In this document: piece after piece, positions 1-9,456 of the stretch
How the letters are laid out: the number at the start of each line of letters is the position of its first letter
Numbering within the stretch: the first letter of the stretch is position 1
NCBI GenBank assembly: GCA_946481095.1
Contig: CAMLML010000023.1
Coordinates: 1 to 56,721 of the forward strand
Reading direction: 5' to 3'
DNA: 56,721 bases
Source of the DNA: an uncultured Cellvibrio sp.
GTDB lineage: Bacteria > Pseudomonadota > Gammaproteobacteria > Pseudomonadales > Cellvibrionaceae
The notes under the pieces: generated by a model
The model's database searches: none
The model's input: only the letters and a program-made list of their open reading frames with translations
Told to the model about the DNA's origin: nothing
Translations under genes and position numbers: made by a program

Positions 1-3000
1 CAGCTTAGAAAATAACCCGCTGAACACTCGCCAGACGATCAAGATTCACTGCCGCACAGGCAGCTTAGAAAATACAAAAAGGTTTTAAAGTATGAACAGA
101 GTTATTCACTGCCGCACAGGCAGCTTAGAAATAAAAGTTTTCCGGACGACATTGATTATGACAATTCACTGCCGCACAGGCAGCTTAGAAAGTCAATTAG
201 GCACGGAATAAAATCTATTTCTGATTCACTGCCGCACAGGCAGCTTAGAAATCGTGGGTTTTAATTGTGCAAATTACGATATCATTCACTGCCGCACAGG
301 CAGCTTAGAAATTTTAGAATTGTTTACACAAATTGCGATTGATATTCACTGCCGCACAGGCAGCTTAGAAATGCAAAAAAATCTATTGGATCCTCACTTC
401 CAGATTCACTGCCGCACAGGCAGCTTAGAAAGGTGTACGCCGCAAATTAAAGTCAATTCGTCGATTCACTGCCGCACAGGCAGCTTAGAAATCACTGAAC
501 AAGTCGTCGATTTTGTCCCAGTCATTCACTGCCGCACAGGCAGCTTAGAAAAACAACGCCTTGTTTATTCGAAAAAAACTCGTATTCACTGCCGCACAGG
601 CAGCTTAGAAACTGCGAAATCCAGTTGATAAAAATCGGCAGCAATTCACTGCCGCACAGGCAGCTTAGAAACATGGTTTTTCTCCGGCGGGGTTGGTTAA
701 ATTATTCACTGCCGCACAGGCAGCTTAGAAATTGTCGCCTGGATAATTCCCCCGTATTTCCTGATTCACTGCCGCACAGGCAGCTTAGAAATTACGCTAA
801 CTTGCTCTGATATGAAACTTATTATTCACTGCCGCACAGGCAGCTTAGAAAAGTCAGGCTCTGCGAATGAATTTGAATCGCGAATTCACTGCCGCACAGG
901 CAGCTTAGAAATGATGAATATGAAGAAATGCAGGCTGAGATATATTCACTGCCGCACAGGCAGCTTAGAAAAGCTTGGCTTTGCATTAACAAAATTCAAA
1001 ATAATTCACTGCCGCACAGGCAGCTTAGAAATTTAGGTTCTTCCTGTAGATCATCTGCATACGATTCACTGCCGCACAGGCAGCTTAGAAAGCCTGAAGA
1101 ATTTGTTTATCAGGTGAATACTGATTCACTGCCGCACAGGCAGCTTAGAAAATCATCGTATCACCCAAAGCCGAAGGCACCTTATTCACTGCCGCACAGG
1201 CAGCTTAGAAATTCAATGCCCGTTTGAAATTCCACGCGGCGTCATTCACTGCCGCACAGGCAGCTTAGAAAACAGAAAGGGGATCCTGTAACTATTGGTA
1301 TTGATTCACTGCCGCACAGGCAGCTTAGAAAAATCAATTAAAAAATCCCTCTGCAAAGAAAAAATTCACTGCCGCACAGGCAGCTTAGAAAACCAATAAA
1401 CAAACCAAGACGGCCATCAGAGAATTCACTGCCGCACAGGCAGCTTAGAAATGGTTCTTTTGTGTCTCTGAATTTTAGGGTGGATTCACTGCCGCACAGG
1501 CAGCTTAGAAAAATATCCAAATATCCGGATTCATTGAACCGCCATTCACTGCCGCACAGGCAGCTTAGAAAAACAGAAAAATCACCCCTGGAACAATTGC
1601 CTTATTCACTGCCGCACAGGCAGCTTAGAAAAGTTTGGCGGGTTAAGTGTGGGGAGGTTAGTCATTCACTGCCGCACAGGCAGCTTAGAAACGGCCGTGC
1701 CGCCCTCTACAGTCACAAAAATCATTCACTGCCGCACAGGCAGCTTAGAAAAACAGAAAATACTTGCAGACCAAACTTTGCGGATTCACTGCCGCACAGG
1801 CAGCTTAGAAATTTAAAGTTCAAAAAAGGGCCGAAAGGCCCTTATTCACTGCCGCACAGGCAGCTTAGAAAAAGGCCGAGCGGTCTGCCACGCTCCTCGA
1901 CCAATTCACTGCCGCACAGGCAGCTTAGAAAATATAGAAATTGTTAATCAGACGGCCTTTTTCATTCACTGCCGCACAGGCAGCTTAGAAACCTACGGCT
2001 CTAAATTCGATAAGACAAAAACTATTCACTGCCGCACAGGCAGCTTAGAAAGACAGAAACGCGGGTATTTATCCAAAAATATCATTCACTGCCGCACAGG
2101 CAGCTTAGAAAGGCCCATCAGCAACATTGGTTTTGATATTGAAATTCACTGCCGCACAGGCAGCTTAGAAAACGCAGAAAATGTTTTGATTTCAGCCAAA
2201 TCCATTCACTGCCGCACAGGCAGCTTAGAAATGATACATTTAATTTGATGTCTCGCCGCCCTGATTCACTGCCGCACAGGCAGCTTAGAAAGATCTATTG
2301 AAATAATGGATTACTAAACAAAAATTCACTGCCGCACAGGCAGCTTAGAAATGTTATCGCCGTTGCTGAAAGCAGAAGCGGAAATTCACTGCCGCACAGG
2401 CAGCTTAGAAATGTAAGCGCAAATAACCAGTAAAGTTCCAGCTATTCACTGCCGCACAGGCAGCTTAGAAATCGCCGCTTCCGTGACACCTTCAGCACCA
2501 TCCATTCACTGCCGCACAGGCAGCTTAGAAAGATGAATGCGGCGTTAGTGCCTGCTATATCAGATTCACTGCCGCACAGGCAGCTTAGAAAATGACGGCA
2601 AAATGTTTTTTGATTCTGATGGTATTCACTGCCGCACAGGCAGCTTAGAAACAGCCGGACGGGAACAGTGTCGCCAGGGTTTGATTCACTGCCGCACAGG
2701 CAGCTTAGAAAACAATATTCCGATAGTTACGATAGCGGCTGGCATTCACTGCCGCACAGGCAGCTTAGAAATGATTGTAGCGCAGCTGCAAAGAGTGGTA
2801 GCGATTCACTGCCGCACAGGCAGCTTAGAAACTTCTGTGGTCGCTGCTTTGATTGGGGCAGGTATTCACTGCCGCACAGGCAGCTTAGAAAAATTCCAGG
2901 CTTAGAAGATCGCAGCGAAAAAGATTCACTGCCGCACAGGCAGCTTAGAAAAGTTCGAAAAAAAATACTTTCCGCCAAAATAAATTCACTGCCGCACAGG

Positions 3001-3491
3001 CAGCTTAGAAAATTTGATCGCATCGGCTTGTTGAGCAACGAACATTCACTGCCGCACAGGCAGCTTAGAAATGTTGCCTCTACTGCTTCTGTTACTGGTG
3101 TTGATTCACTGCCGCACAGGCAGCTTAGAAAAATACCAGTCAATACTAATATTTAAGTGCTTTATTCACTGCCGCACAGGCAGCTTAGAAATTGACCTCG
3201 CCTGCCTTGGCCAGAGCGATAGTATTCACTGCCGCACAGGCAGCTTAGAAAAGTCTGCAATGTTAAATTTGTAGTAATGCATAATTCACTGCCGCACAGG
3301 CAGCTTAGAAATTCTTCCAATTCTTCAGGATTCGATTCGATATATTCACTGCCGCACAGGCAGCTTAGAAAATAAAGGGTACAGAGTGCGCAAACACAAA
3401 TTAATTCACTGCCGCACAGGCAGCTTAGAAACTATCGAGACCAATCCGATACCTAAAGAGGACATTCACTGCCGCACAGGCAGCTTATAAA
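1..3491 (+). CRISPR. Type I-F CRISPR array, leader-distal part, 58 complete spacers
   Basis: A 28-bp repeat alternates with 32-bp spacers on an exact 60-bp period. The first repeat is cut by the window edge (only its last 11 bases, 1-11). Complete repeats begin at 44, 104 and so on to 3464, giving 58 whole repeats and 58 spacers (12-43 through 3432-3463). Each repeat carries the CTGCC...GGCAG stem and ends CTTAGAAA, the Csy4/Cas6f hairpin and 8-nt 5' handle known for type I-F, so crRNA is read on the plus strand. The first base is A where the commonest I-F repeats have G. All internal repeats look identical by eye; only the last differs (G to T at 3488), as expected for the leader-distal end. 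Leader and cas genes should therefore lie upstream of base 1. The 'proteins' with recurring IHCRTGSLE or SLPHRQLR segments here are translations of the repeat, not genes. Confidence 0.98.
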
Positions 3492-3511
3492 TTGAAGCGC
3501 GTCAAAAGCAG

Positions 3512-3539
3512 TTGGATGGCGCATATTTCATCCTATAAA
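3512..3539 (+). promoter_or_regulatory. Possible sigma-70 promoter of the chemoreceptor gene
   Basis: TTGGAT (3512-3517) and TATAAA (3534-3539) are separated by 16 bp and lie between the last CRISPR repeat and the chemoreceptor start at 3618. The match is fair (4/6 and 5/6). No clear FliA-type promoter was seen. The array could also read through into the gene. Confidence 0.3.
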
Positions 3540-3617
3540 AAATCTCTATCAATATCTCGAGCATTTCCCATAAGCAGCTACACTTTGGTGACAATCCCTA
3601 TAAAAACAGGTGTGAAA

Positions 3618-5255
3618 ATGGGCTGGTATCAAGAGTTAAGCTTTCGCTGGAAACTCACATTTCCTTTGGTTTTGTTAGTTTTATTGGTGTTGGTTGTGGG
3701 GTTTTATGCGATATCCAATAGTCAGAAGTTGGGGAATTATGCACAGACTATCGCCAGGGTGAATCTTCAGGAAATTCAATTGATGATTCAGGCTGATCGT
3801 GATCTTTATCAGTCGGTGATGGCAGAGCGGAGTTTAGTTTATCAGGCTGTGTCTGATGGGGATGCGCTGGTTAAGGAGCATGATGAAAATGCTGGCCAGG
3901 CTTTGGATCGGATTAACAAAGCATTGGATCTTTCAAGTCAGCCAACTGAAAAAGAGCGTGAACAATATCGACAGTATTTTGATAAATGGAAAAAATTATC
4001 TGATCAGGTTGTTGATTTGGCAAAGGCAGGTGATGAAGATTCACGTAAATCAGCGCGATCGCTGTCTTATGGTAACGCGCAAACTGCTTTTGCTGAACTG
4101 CGAAATTATATTGATGTATTGCAAGAAAAACGTTTGAAACAAGTTGATGAGCTTTCTGAAATTATCGAACAAGATCAATCCGATATCAGTTTCAATTTGG
4201 CATTAATTGCAGGTTTCGCATTGTTGATCACGGCGCTTGCTGCATACAACTTACCTTTGCTTGTTATTCGTCCATTAAAAGAAGTCAGCAATCGAATCGA
4301 AAATATTGCAGACGGTGATGGTGATTTAACGATTCGTCTCGATCAAACACGTGGTGATGAGTTTGGTGTTTTGGCAGCTAACGTCAATCGTTTTATGAGC
4401 AAGCTGCAAGTGTTGATTAAAAGCATTATTAACAGCGCCAGCCAGGTTGCAGTGTCGGCTGATGCCATGACCGGTGTTGCATTTAATAGTCAGCGTGCTG
4501 CAGAAAATCAATCGGTTGCAATCAGTTCGGTTGTGTCAGCGGTAAATGAATTGACTATGGCAATTCAGGAAGTGGCGCGCAATACCAGTGATACTGCGCA
4601 GCATACCCGTCAGGTTTCCGATGTGACGGATCAGGTTCAGGAAAGAATTCATAATGCAGTGGATCGCGTACAAAATTTATCGAGTCGCATTGAACAAACG
4701 GCTAACGTTATGTTGCGTTTGGAAGAGCAAGCGAAAGAGGTAACTTCGGTTATTGATGTGATCAGAGGTGTTGCTGATCAAACCAATTTGCTTGCACTTA
4801 ATGCGGCAATTGAAGCGGCAAGAGCGGGCGAACAGGGCAGGGGGTTTGCGGTTGTGGCGGATGAAGTCAGAACATTGGCGAGTCGCACGCAACAATCAAC
4901 CCAGGATATTCAGGACATGTTGAGCCAATTGCAGAATGGTGTGCAAGGTGCAGTGGATGCGATGAACTCCAGTAATAGTATGACTCAGGACGCAGTGAAA
5001 TCTGCAAACGAAGCCGGGTCTTCTTTATCCAGTGTGGGTTCCGGTGTGAAATCTATTTCGGACATGACGATACAAATCGCAACTGCAGCAGAAGAACAAA
5101 GTGCAGTGACAGCAGAAATTGATCGCAATTTGGTGCAGTTGAATGATATTGCAGTTAGCAACGCAAAAGATGCTTCAAAAACAGCAGATCATTGTCAGCA
5201 ATTAAATGTGTTGTCGTTGGAAATGAAGCAGTTGCTATCGAGATTTAAAATTTGA
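3618..5255 (+). CDS. Methyl-accepting chemotaxis protein (4HB-type sensor, HAMP, MA domain)
   Basis: Transmembrane chemoreceptor expected to control CheA/CheW arrays. From the chosen start (MGWYQELSF) there is a first membrane helix at about residues 12-32, a helical periplasmic sensor to about 190 resembling a four-helix bundle, a second membrane helix at about 192-215, a HAMP linker ([17 protein letters not shown]) and a long cytoplasmic coiled coil. The conserved tip [20 protein letters not shown] lies at about 386-405. There is no C-terminal CheR-binding pentapeptide (it ends LLSRFKI). The open frame extends back to 3492, immediately after the CRISPR array, but the ATG at 3618 has an AGG 7 nt upstream and gives a normal receptor N-terminus, so the first 42 codons are rejected. 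The ligand cannot be read from the sequence. Confidence 0.93.
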   Translation: MGWYQELSFRWKLTFPLVLLVLLVLVVGFYAISNSQKLGNYAQTIARVNLQEIQLMIQADRDLYQSVMAERSLVYQAVSDGDALVKEHDENAGQALDRINKALDLSSQPTEKEREQYRQYFDKWKKLSDQVVDLAKAGDEDSRKSARSLSYGNAQTAFAELRNYIDVLQEKRLKQVDELSEIIEQDQSDISFNLALIAGFALLITALAAYNLPLLVIRPLKEVSNRIENIADGDGDLTIRLDQTRGDEFGVLAANVNRFMSKLQVLIKSIINSASQVAVSADAMTGVAFNSQRAAENQSVAISSVVSAVNELTMAIQEVARNTSDTAQHTRQVSDVTDQVQERIHNAVDRVQNLSSRIEQTANVMLRLEEQAKEVTSVIDVIRGVADQTNLLALNAAIEAARAGEQGRGFAVVADEVRTLASRTQQSTQDIQDMLSQLQNGVQGAVDAMNSSNSMTQDAVKSANEAGSSLSSVGSGVKSISDMTIQIATAAEEQSAVTAEIDRNLVQLNDIAVSNAKDASKTADHCQQLNVLSLEMKQLLSRFKI

Positions 5256-5265
5256 TTTTTTATTC

Positions 5266-5298
5266 AAGCCATTCCGACAATATCGGAATGGCTTTTGG
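5266..5298 (+). terminator. Rho-independent terminator between convergent genes
   Basis: A perfect 12-bp stem, AAGCCATTCCGA (5266-5277) pairing with TCGGAATGGCTT (5283-5294) around a 5-nt loop, is followed by a short T-run. It lies 10 nt after the chemoreceptor stop and just beyond the end of the convergent thioredoxin-fold gene, so it may act on both strands. Confidence 0.8.
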
Positions 5299-5303
5299 TT
5301 TTC

Positions 5304-5903
5304 TTAATATTTAACGCCACATCCATAAAAAGCAGTATTGGCTTCTGATACAGGTTTTCCTGCCAGATGTTCAGTCATGGCTTTATCGACATAGTTGGTT
5401 GCTTTTGCTATATCGGCTTTGTCGGCAGATTTAATGCTATCAATCCCGCCTTTGTAAATTAATTTACCTTCTTTATCGATGATGTACATGTGAGGTGTTG
5501 TTTTTGCACCGTAAGCTTTTCCTGCGGTGCCTTTTGGGTCAAATAATACAAAACTTGGGTGGGCGTTGCGTGATGTTGTTAACTCATTGGCTTTTTCACC
5601 GGAAACAAAACCTTGTTTGCCTTCTGCTGATGAAATAATCGATAACCAAACCACGTCTTGTTCGGTGTATTTTTTCTGCAGATTTTGCATGTTGTTACTT
5701 TCATAATGTTTTTTTACGAAAGGGCAATCGTGATTGGTCCATTCCAAAATAACATTTTTACCTTTGAATTCTGACAAAGAATGGGTTTTGCCGTTGCTGT
5801 CCGTTAAAGTAAAATCCGGCGCAGGTTCACCTGGATTCACTGAAGCAAAACAAGGTAAGGAAATAAGCGAAAAGGCTAAAACTTTTAATAATTGTTTCAT
5901 CAT
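5304..5903 (-). CDS. Exported thioredoxin-fold (peroxiredoxin/TlpA-like) protein
   Basis: 199 residues with a Sec signal peptide (about 1-20, ending FASV) and an AhpC/TSA-type redoxin domain starting PGEPAPDFTLTDSNGKTHSL. The usual CxxC is replaced by a lone cysteine in NHDCPFVKKHY (about residue 60); the only other cysteine of the mature protein is near the C-terminus (FYGCGVKY). The cis-proline loop is present (KTTPHMYIID). A two-cysteine mechanism using the distant C-terminal cysteine is possible. The start overlaps the stop of the upstream DsbD-alpha-like gene by 4 nt (ATGA), so the two are translationally coupled and likely work together in periplasmic thiol chemistry. Substrate unknown. 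Confidence 0.82.
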   Translation of the reverse strand: MMKQLLKVLAFSLISLPCFASVNPGEPAPDFTLTDSNGKTHSLSEFKGKNVILEWTNHDCPFVKKHYESNNMQNLQKKYTEQDVVWLSIISSAEGKQGFVSGEKANELTTSRNAHPSFVLFDPKGTAGKAYGAKTTPHMYIIDKEGKLIYKGGIDSIKSADKADIAKATNYVDKAMTEHLAGKPVSEANTAFYGCGVKY

Positions 5904-6709
5904 AATTTCTCCAGAGTTGATAGTGTGATTTTATAACTGCGTTGATGATCAACCACAATAACAGCATTGATATTGGTGGGTAGATCAGTAAAAGAATCAT
6001 TTTTTTCCTGTGTCCATTGCATCCAATTATGCTTCCAGCGTGCGCTATGATCAGGAGCGTAAGAAACCACCTGTACATCTTCTATAAAAACATCGACCGA
6101 TTTTGCATCTCGAAAAATGGGTTTGGCAAAATAAACTTCCAGTTGAAATTTGTTGTTAACAATCCTTGCACTGGCATCCAATAAATTGAGTGTTTCGGGT
6201 ATGTGTTTTTGCCATTCGTTAAATAGAGTTTGATGATTATTTTGTTGACATGAGTCTGTGCGATTAAATTGTTTTTTTAATTCCGCGCTGCCAGGAATAC
6301 AAATATCTTTACAAACCAACCAATTGACTTTGGCTGATAGTTCAATCTTTTCCTGATGCAGATTATGCGATGTCATGGGAACCGGTAGCAAAAGGCTGTC
6401 AGAATAACCAAAGTTGTAAATTGAATCTGTTGTAATTAAATGTGGTATTGGCCATTGAATCTCGCCGGGTGAAATTTCTTTTGGATGCGTCCAATTAATA
6501 ACGGGAGCCAAACCTGTATCACCGGGATTTTTCCAGTAAAGATGCCAGCCAGGGTTTAATTTAAAGAAAATCCCGGCTGAAAAATTGCCGTTTTCAGGAA
6601 TGGTATCGCAATTGCTAACGAGGCTTAGATTTAACTCTGCAGTTTCTGCTTTTTCGTTACTGAATGCTTCAGTTGCAATTAAAAACACCAGCAGCAGGCT
6701 CAGTCGCAT
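5900..6709 (-). CDS. Stand-alone DsbD N-terminal (alpha) domain-like protein
   Basis: 269 residues with a signal peptide (about 1-17). It matches the DsbD/ScsB N-terminal domain: LNPGWHLYWKNPGDTGLAP, then IQWPIP, FGY and VNWLVCKDICIPG, where the Cys pair corresponds to the alpha-domain redox cysteines that pass electrons to periplasmic partners. The central eight-helix membrane domain and C-terminal thioredoxin domain of full DsbD are absent, and no membrane partner follows. The overlapping downstream thioredoxin-fold gene is the obvious candidate partner. On the minus strand a GAG lies about 7 nt before the ATG. Confidence 0.82.
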   Translation of the reverse strand: MRLSLLLVFLIATEAFSNEKAETAELNLSLVSNCDTIPENGNFSAGIFFKLNPGWHLYWKNPGDTGLAPVINWTHPKEISPGEIQWPIPHLITTDSIYNFGYSDSLLLPVPMTSHNLHQEKIELSAKVNWLVCKDICIPGSAELKKQFNRTDSCQQNNHQTLFNEWQKHIPETLNLLDASARIVNNKFQLEVYFAKPIFRDAKSVDVFIEDVQVVSYAPDHSARWKHNWMQWTQEKNDSFTDLPTNINAVIVVDHQRSYKITLSTLEKL

Positions 6710-6815
6710 AGATTTCTCGTCGAGTATTCAGGGAGCGATTTGCATCATAAGTGCATTTGTAGATTATGAGTGTTAAGAAAAGTTCAAGCAGGTAATTGTC
6801 ACTGAATGCTACGAA

Positions 6816-7238
6816 TCAATGTCCTTGCAGTGTTACGACAATTTGTCTGGCTCCGCCCTGATTGCGATGCTCGCCCAGATAAATACCTTGCCATATGCCA
6901 AGGTTTAATTGGCCGGATGTAACAGGAATTGTCACGCTGGAACCAAACAAACTGGATTTGATGTGTGCAGGTAAATCATCACTGCCTTCATCCATGTGTA
7001 AATAATAGGTTTGATCTTCCGGTACCAGACGATTCACATAATTTTCAAAATCTTTGCGCACGGTTGGATCGGCATTTTCGTTAATGCTTAAAGAAGCTGA
7101 GGTATGCTTGATGAATAGGTGCATCAAACCGGTTTGGATTTGCTGTAGTTCCGGAATGTGCTGCAATATTTCGTCAGTAACTAAATGAAAGCCTCTCGGT
7201 CTGGGTTTTAATCGAAATTCTTTTTGCAAAATAATCAT
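6816..7238 (-). CDS. YjbQ family (UPF0047) protein
   Basis: 140 residues, full length for the family. Hallmarks are LFIKHTSASLSINENADPTV, the acidic DEGSDDLPAHIKSSLFG segment and the C-terminal RQIVVTLQG. Some homologues show weak thiamine-phosphate synthase activity, but the physiological role is not settled. It sits 21 nt downstream of the Lrp-type regulator on the same strand and may be co-transcribed with it. Confidence 0.9.
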   Translation of the reverse strand: MIILQKEFRLKPRPRGFHLVTDEILQHIPELQQIQTGLMHLFIKHTSASLSINENADPTVRKDFENYVNRLVPEDQTYYLHMDEGSDDLPAHIKSSLFGSSVTIPVTSGQLNLGIWQGIYLGEHRNQGGARQIVVTLQGH

Positions 7239-7259
7239 GTGATGTAAATAGCCCCTGAT

Positions 7260-7730
7260 TTAAATAGGTAGCTGAGTAGTGTATTTCACTTGCTTTAGCG
7301 CAAATGCAGAATTAATCGAACCCAGATTGGGTAAATTAATTAGTTGGGTTTTCATTAACCTTTCATAGTGTTCAACGCTTTCAACGACTACACGCAATAC
7401 GTAATCTTTGTCACCACTGGTGGAATAACACTCAACAATTTCCGGTATTTCGGAAACGGCCGCTTCAAATGCTTCCAGTGCATCCTGTTGGTGATGTTTG
7501 ATGGTGATGTAAGCGTGAACCGTAACGCCAAGATTCAATTTTGCTGCGTCCAGCAGCGTCACTTTATGTTTGATGATGCCTTCGACTTCGAGTCGTTTGA
7601 GTCGTCGCCAACAAGGTGTGTGTGAAAGTCCCACCAGATTACCCAAATCAGCCATTGAGTAATCGGCATTTTGTTGAAGTGCCCGCAATATTGCGCGGTC
7701 GATATCGTCAATGTCTATCTTGCTGCTCAT
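7260..7730 (-). CDS. Lrp/AsnC family transcriptional regulator
   Basis: 156 residues. The N-terminal winged helix-turn-helix (IDDIDRAILRALQQNADYSM, then LVGLSHTPCWRRLKRLEVEG) is followed by a RAM/AsnC_trans_reg effector domain (VHAYITIKH..., then STSGDKDYVLRVVV). Such proteins form dimers or octamers and respond to amino acids; the effector here cannot be predicted. A 28-bp dyad 35 nt upstream (7765-7792) is a good candidate autoregulatory operator. The divergent neighbour is adk. Confidence 0.92.
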   Translation of the reverse strand: MSSKIDIDDIDRAILRALQQNADYSMADLGNLVGLSHTPCWRRLKRLEVEGIIKHKVTLLDAAKLNLGVTVHAYITIKHHQQDALEAFEAAVSEIPEIVECYSTSGDKDYVLRVVVESVEHYERLMKTQLINLPNLGSINSAFALKQVKYTTQLPI

Positions 7731-7764
7731 GTTTTATCCTATTGTTATTTGTATGATGTTGAAA

Positions 7765-7792
7765 TTGTAGGATGAATATTTTCAATCTACAA
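7765..7792. promoter_or_regulatory. Imperfect 28-bp dyad, candidate Lrp/AsnC-type operator
   Basis: TTGTAG (7765-7770) and CTACAA (7787-7792) bracket inner arms GATGAA/TTCAAT and an AT centre (TATT); 10 of 12 half-site positions are symmetric. It lies between the divergent Lrp-type regulator and adk, 35-62 nt before the regulator start, where autoregulation is typical for this family. Assigning the protein to the site is inference. Confidence 0.45.
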
Positions 7793-7883
7793 CAAATGGA
7801 GGATGATTTTTATAAAATTCTCGCAAGAAACAGCTTTGTGTCCTGTTAATGCAAAATACTTTTGAGCTGACTCGGGCAACTTA

Positions 7884-7912
7884 TTGTGATTGTGTATTCG
7901 TCCGCGTATCCT
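7884..7912 (+). promoter_or_regulatory. Possible sigma-70 promoter for adk
   Basis: TTGTGA (7884-7889) and TATCCT (7907-7912) are spaced 17 bp, about 100 nt before the adk ATG. The rest of the 284-nt gap holds only the dyad at 7765-7792 and no gene. Confidence 0.35.
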
Positions 7913-7987
7913 AACGCCTCTTTTTATGTGGCATTGCCATTGATATTCCGCGTGTAAGGGCCGTTCTATTAGTGACCTACACAATAA

Positions 7988-8665
<678 letters not shown>

Positions 8666-8686
8666 TTTCAATCATGTTGATGAACA

Positions 8687-8713
8687 AGGCTCCTGCGGGA
8701 GCCTGTTTTTTTT
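8687..8713 (+). terminator. Rho-independent terminator after adk
   Basis: Stem AGGCTCC (8687-8693), loop TGCG, GGAGCCT (8698-8704), then G and eight Ts (8706-8713). It lies in the 60-nt gap between adk and tsaB, so tsaB depends on its own promoter or on readthrough. Confidence 0.9.
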
Positions 8714-8725
8714 GAGTGTAATCTT

Positions 8726-9442
8726 ATGAGTATTATTCTTGGTCTGGATTCATCAACGGATGCTTGCTCGGTTGCCTTGTATATCGATGGTCAAGTTAAT
8801 CAGCAATTTGAATTAGCTGCCAAATCCCATACGCAGCGATTGTTGCCCATGGTCGATCAAATTCTGGCAGCAGCACAGATTCCTCTTTCCCGTCTTGATG
8901 CTATTGCTTTTGGTCGCGGTCCAGGCTCATTTACCGGTTTGCGTATTTGCATGGGCGTGGTTCAGGGGTTGGCTTTCGGTGCAGATTTGCCAGTAGTCCC
9001 TGTATCGACATTGGCATCCATGGCCTTGGCTTTTCATACAGAGTCACCAGATACGAATCTGCCATTGGTGGTTTGTCTGGATGCGCGCATGAACGAAATT
9101 TATTGGGGACTTTATCAAATTGAAAAAGATTTGCCCCTGTTGATTGGTGAAGAAGTTGTCAGCGCACCTGAATTTTTAATCGCGTCAAAAAATATTACGG
9201 GTTTTGATAATCAATTTGCCGCATTGGGGCAGGGTTGGCATTATCCGACCTTGTCGCAAGTAAATCCGGTTATCAAGCAACAGGATATTTATCCTGCAGC
9301 AGCATCTATAGTTAAAATTGCTGCGGCATTGGTAGCAAAAGGTCAGACAGAGTCGATACTTTCGGCTCAGCCTGTATACTTGCGCGATAGTGTTTCCTGG
9401 CAAAAGCGGCCGGCAGCTCGCCGGCAAATTCAAATCGATTAA
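8726..9442 (+). CDS. tsaB: tRNA threonylcarbamoyladenosine biosynthesis protein TsaB
   Basis: ASKHA-fold partner of TsaD in making t6A37 on ANN-decoding tRNAs. 238 residues. It opens ILGLDSSTDACSVAL, with the family signatures SHTQRLLPMVDQIL and FGRGPGSFTGLRICMGVVQG. It starts 12 nt after the adk terminator's T-run, and apeB follows 14 nt downstream. Confidence 0.95.
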   Translation: MSIILGLDSSTDACSVALYIDGQVNQQFELAAKSHTQRLLPMVDQILAAAQIPLSRLDAIAFGRGPGSFTGLRICMGVVQGLAFGADLPVVPVSTLASMALAFHTESPDTNLPLVVCLDARMNEIYWGLYQIEKDLPLLIGEEVVSAPEFLIASKNITGFDNQFAALGQGWHYPTLSQVNPVIKQQDIYPAAASIVKIAAALVAKGQTESILSAQPVYLRDSVSWQKRPAARRQIQID

Positions 9443-9456
9443 TCAGGTAGTCAGTT

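Noticed and set aside
1272..1773. Several spacers begin with AACAGAAA or ACAGAAA (about 1272, 1572, 1752), suggesting duplicate spacers
   Set aside because: Only the first few bases agree; the rest of each spacer is different.
1872..1903. Spacer that might derive from a tRNA (ends CTCCTCGACCA)
   Set aside because: No full cloverleaf can be read in 32 nt and no decisive arm motif is present.
254..3274. Open frames with recurring IHCRTGSLE or SLPHRQLR peptides
   Set aside because: They are translations of the CRISPR repeat with a 20-codon period; no gene signals.
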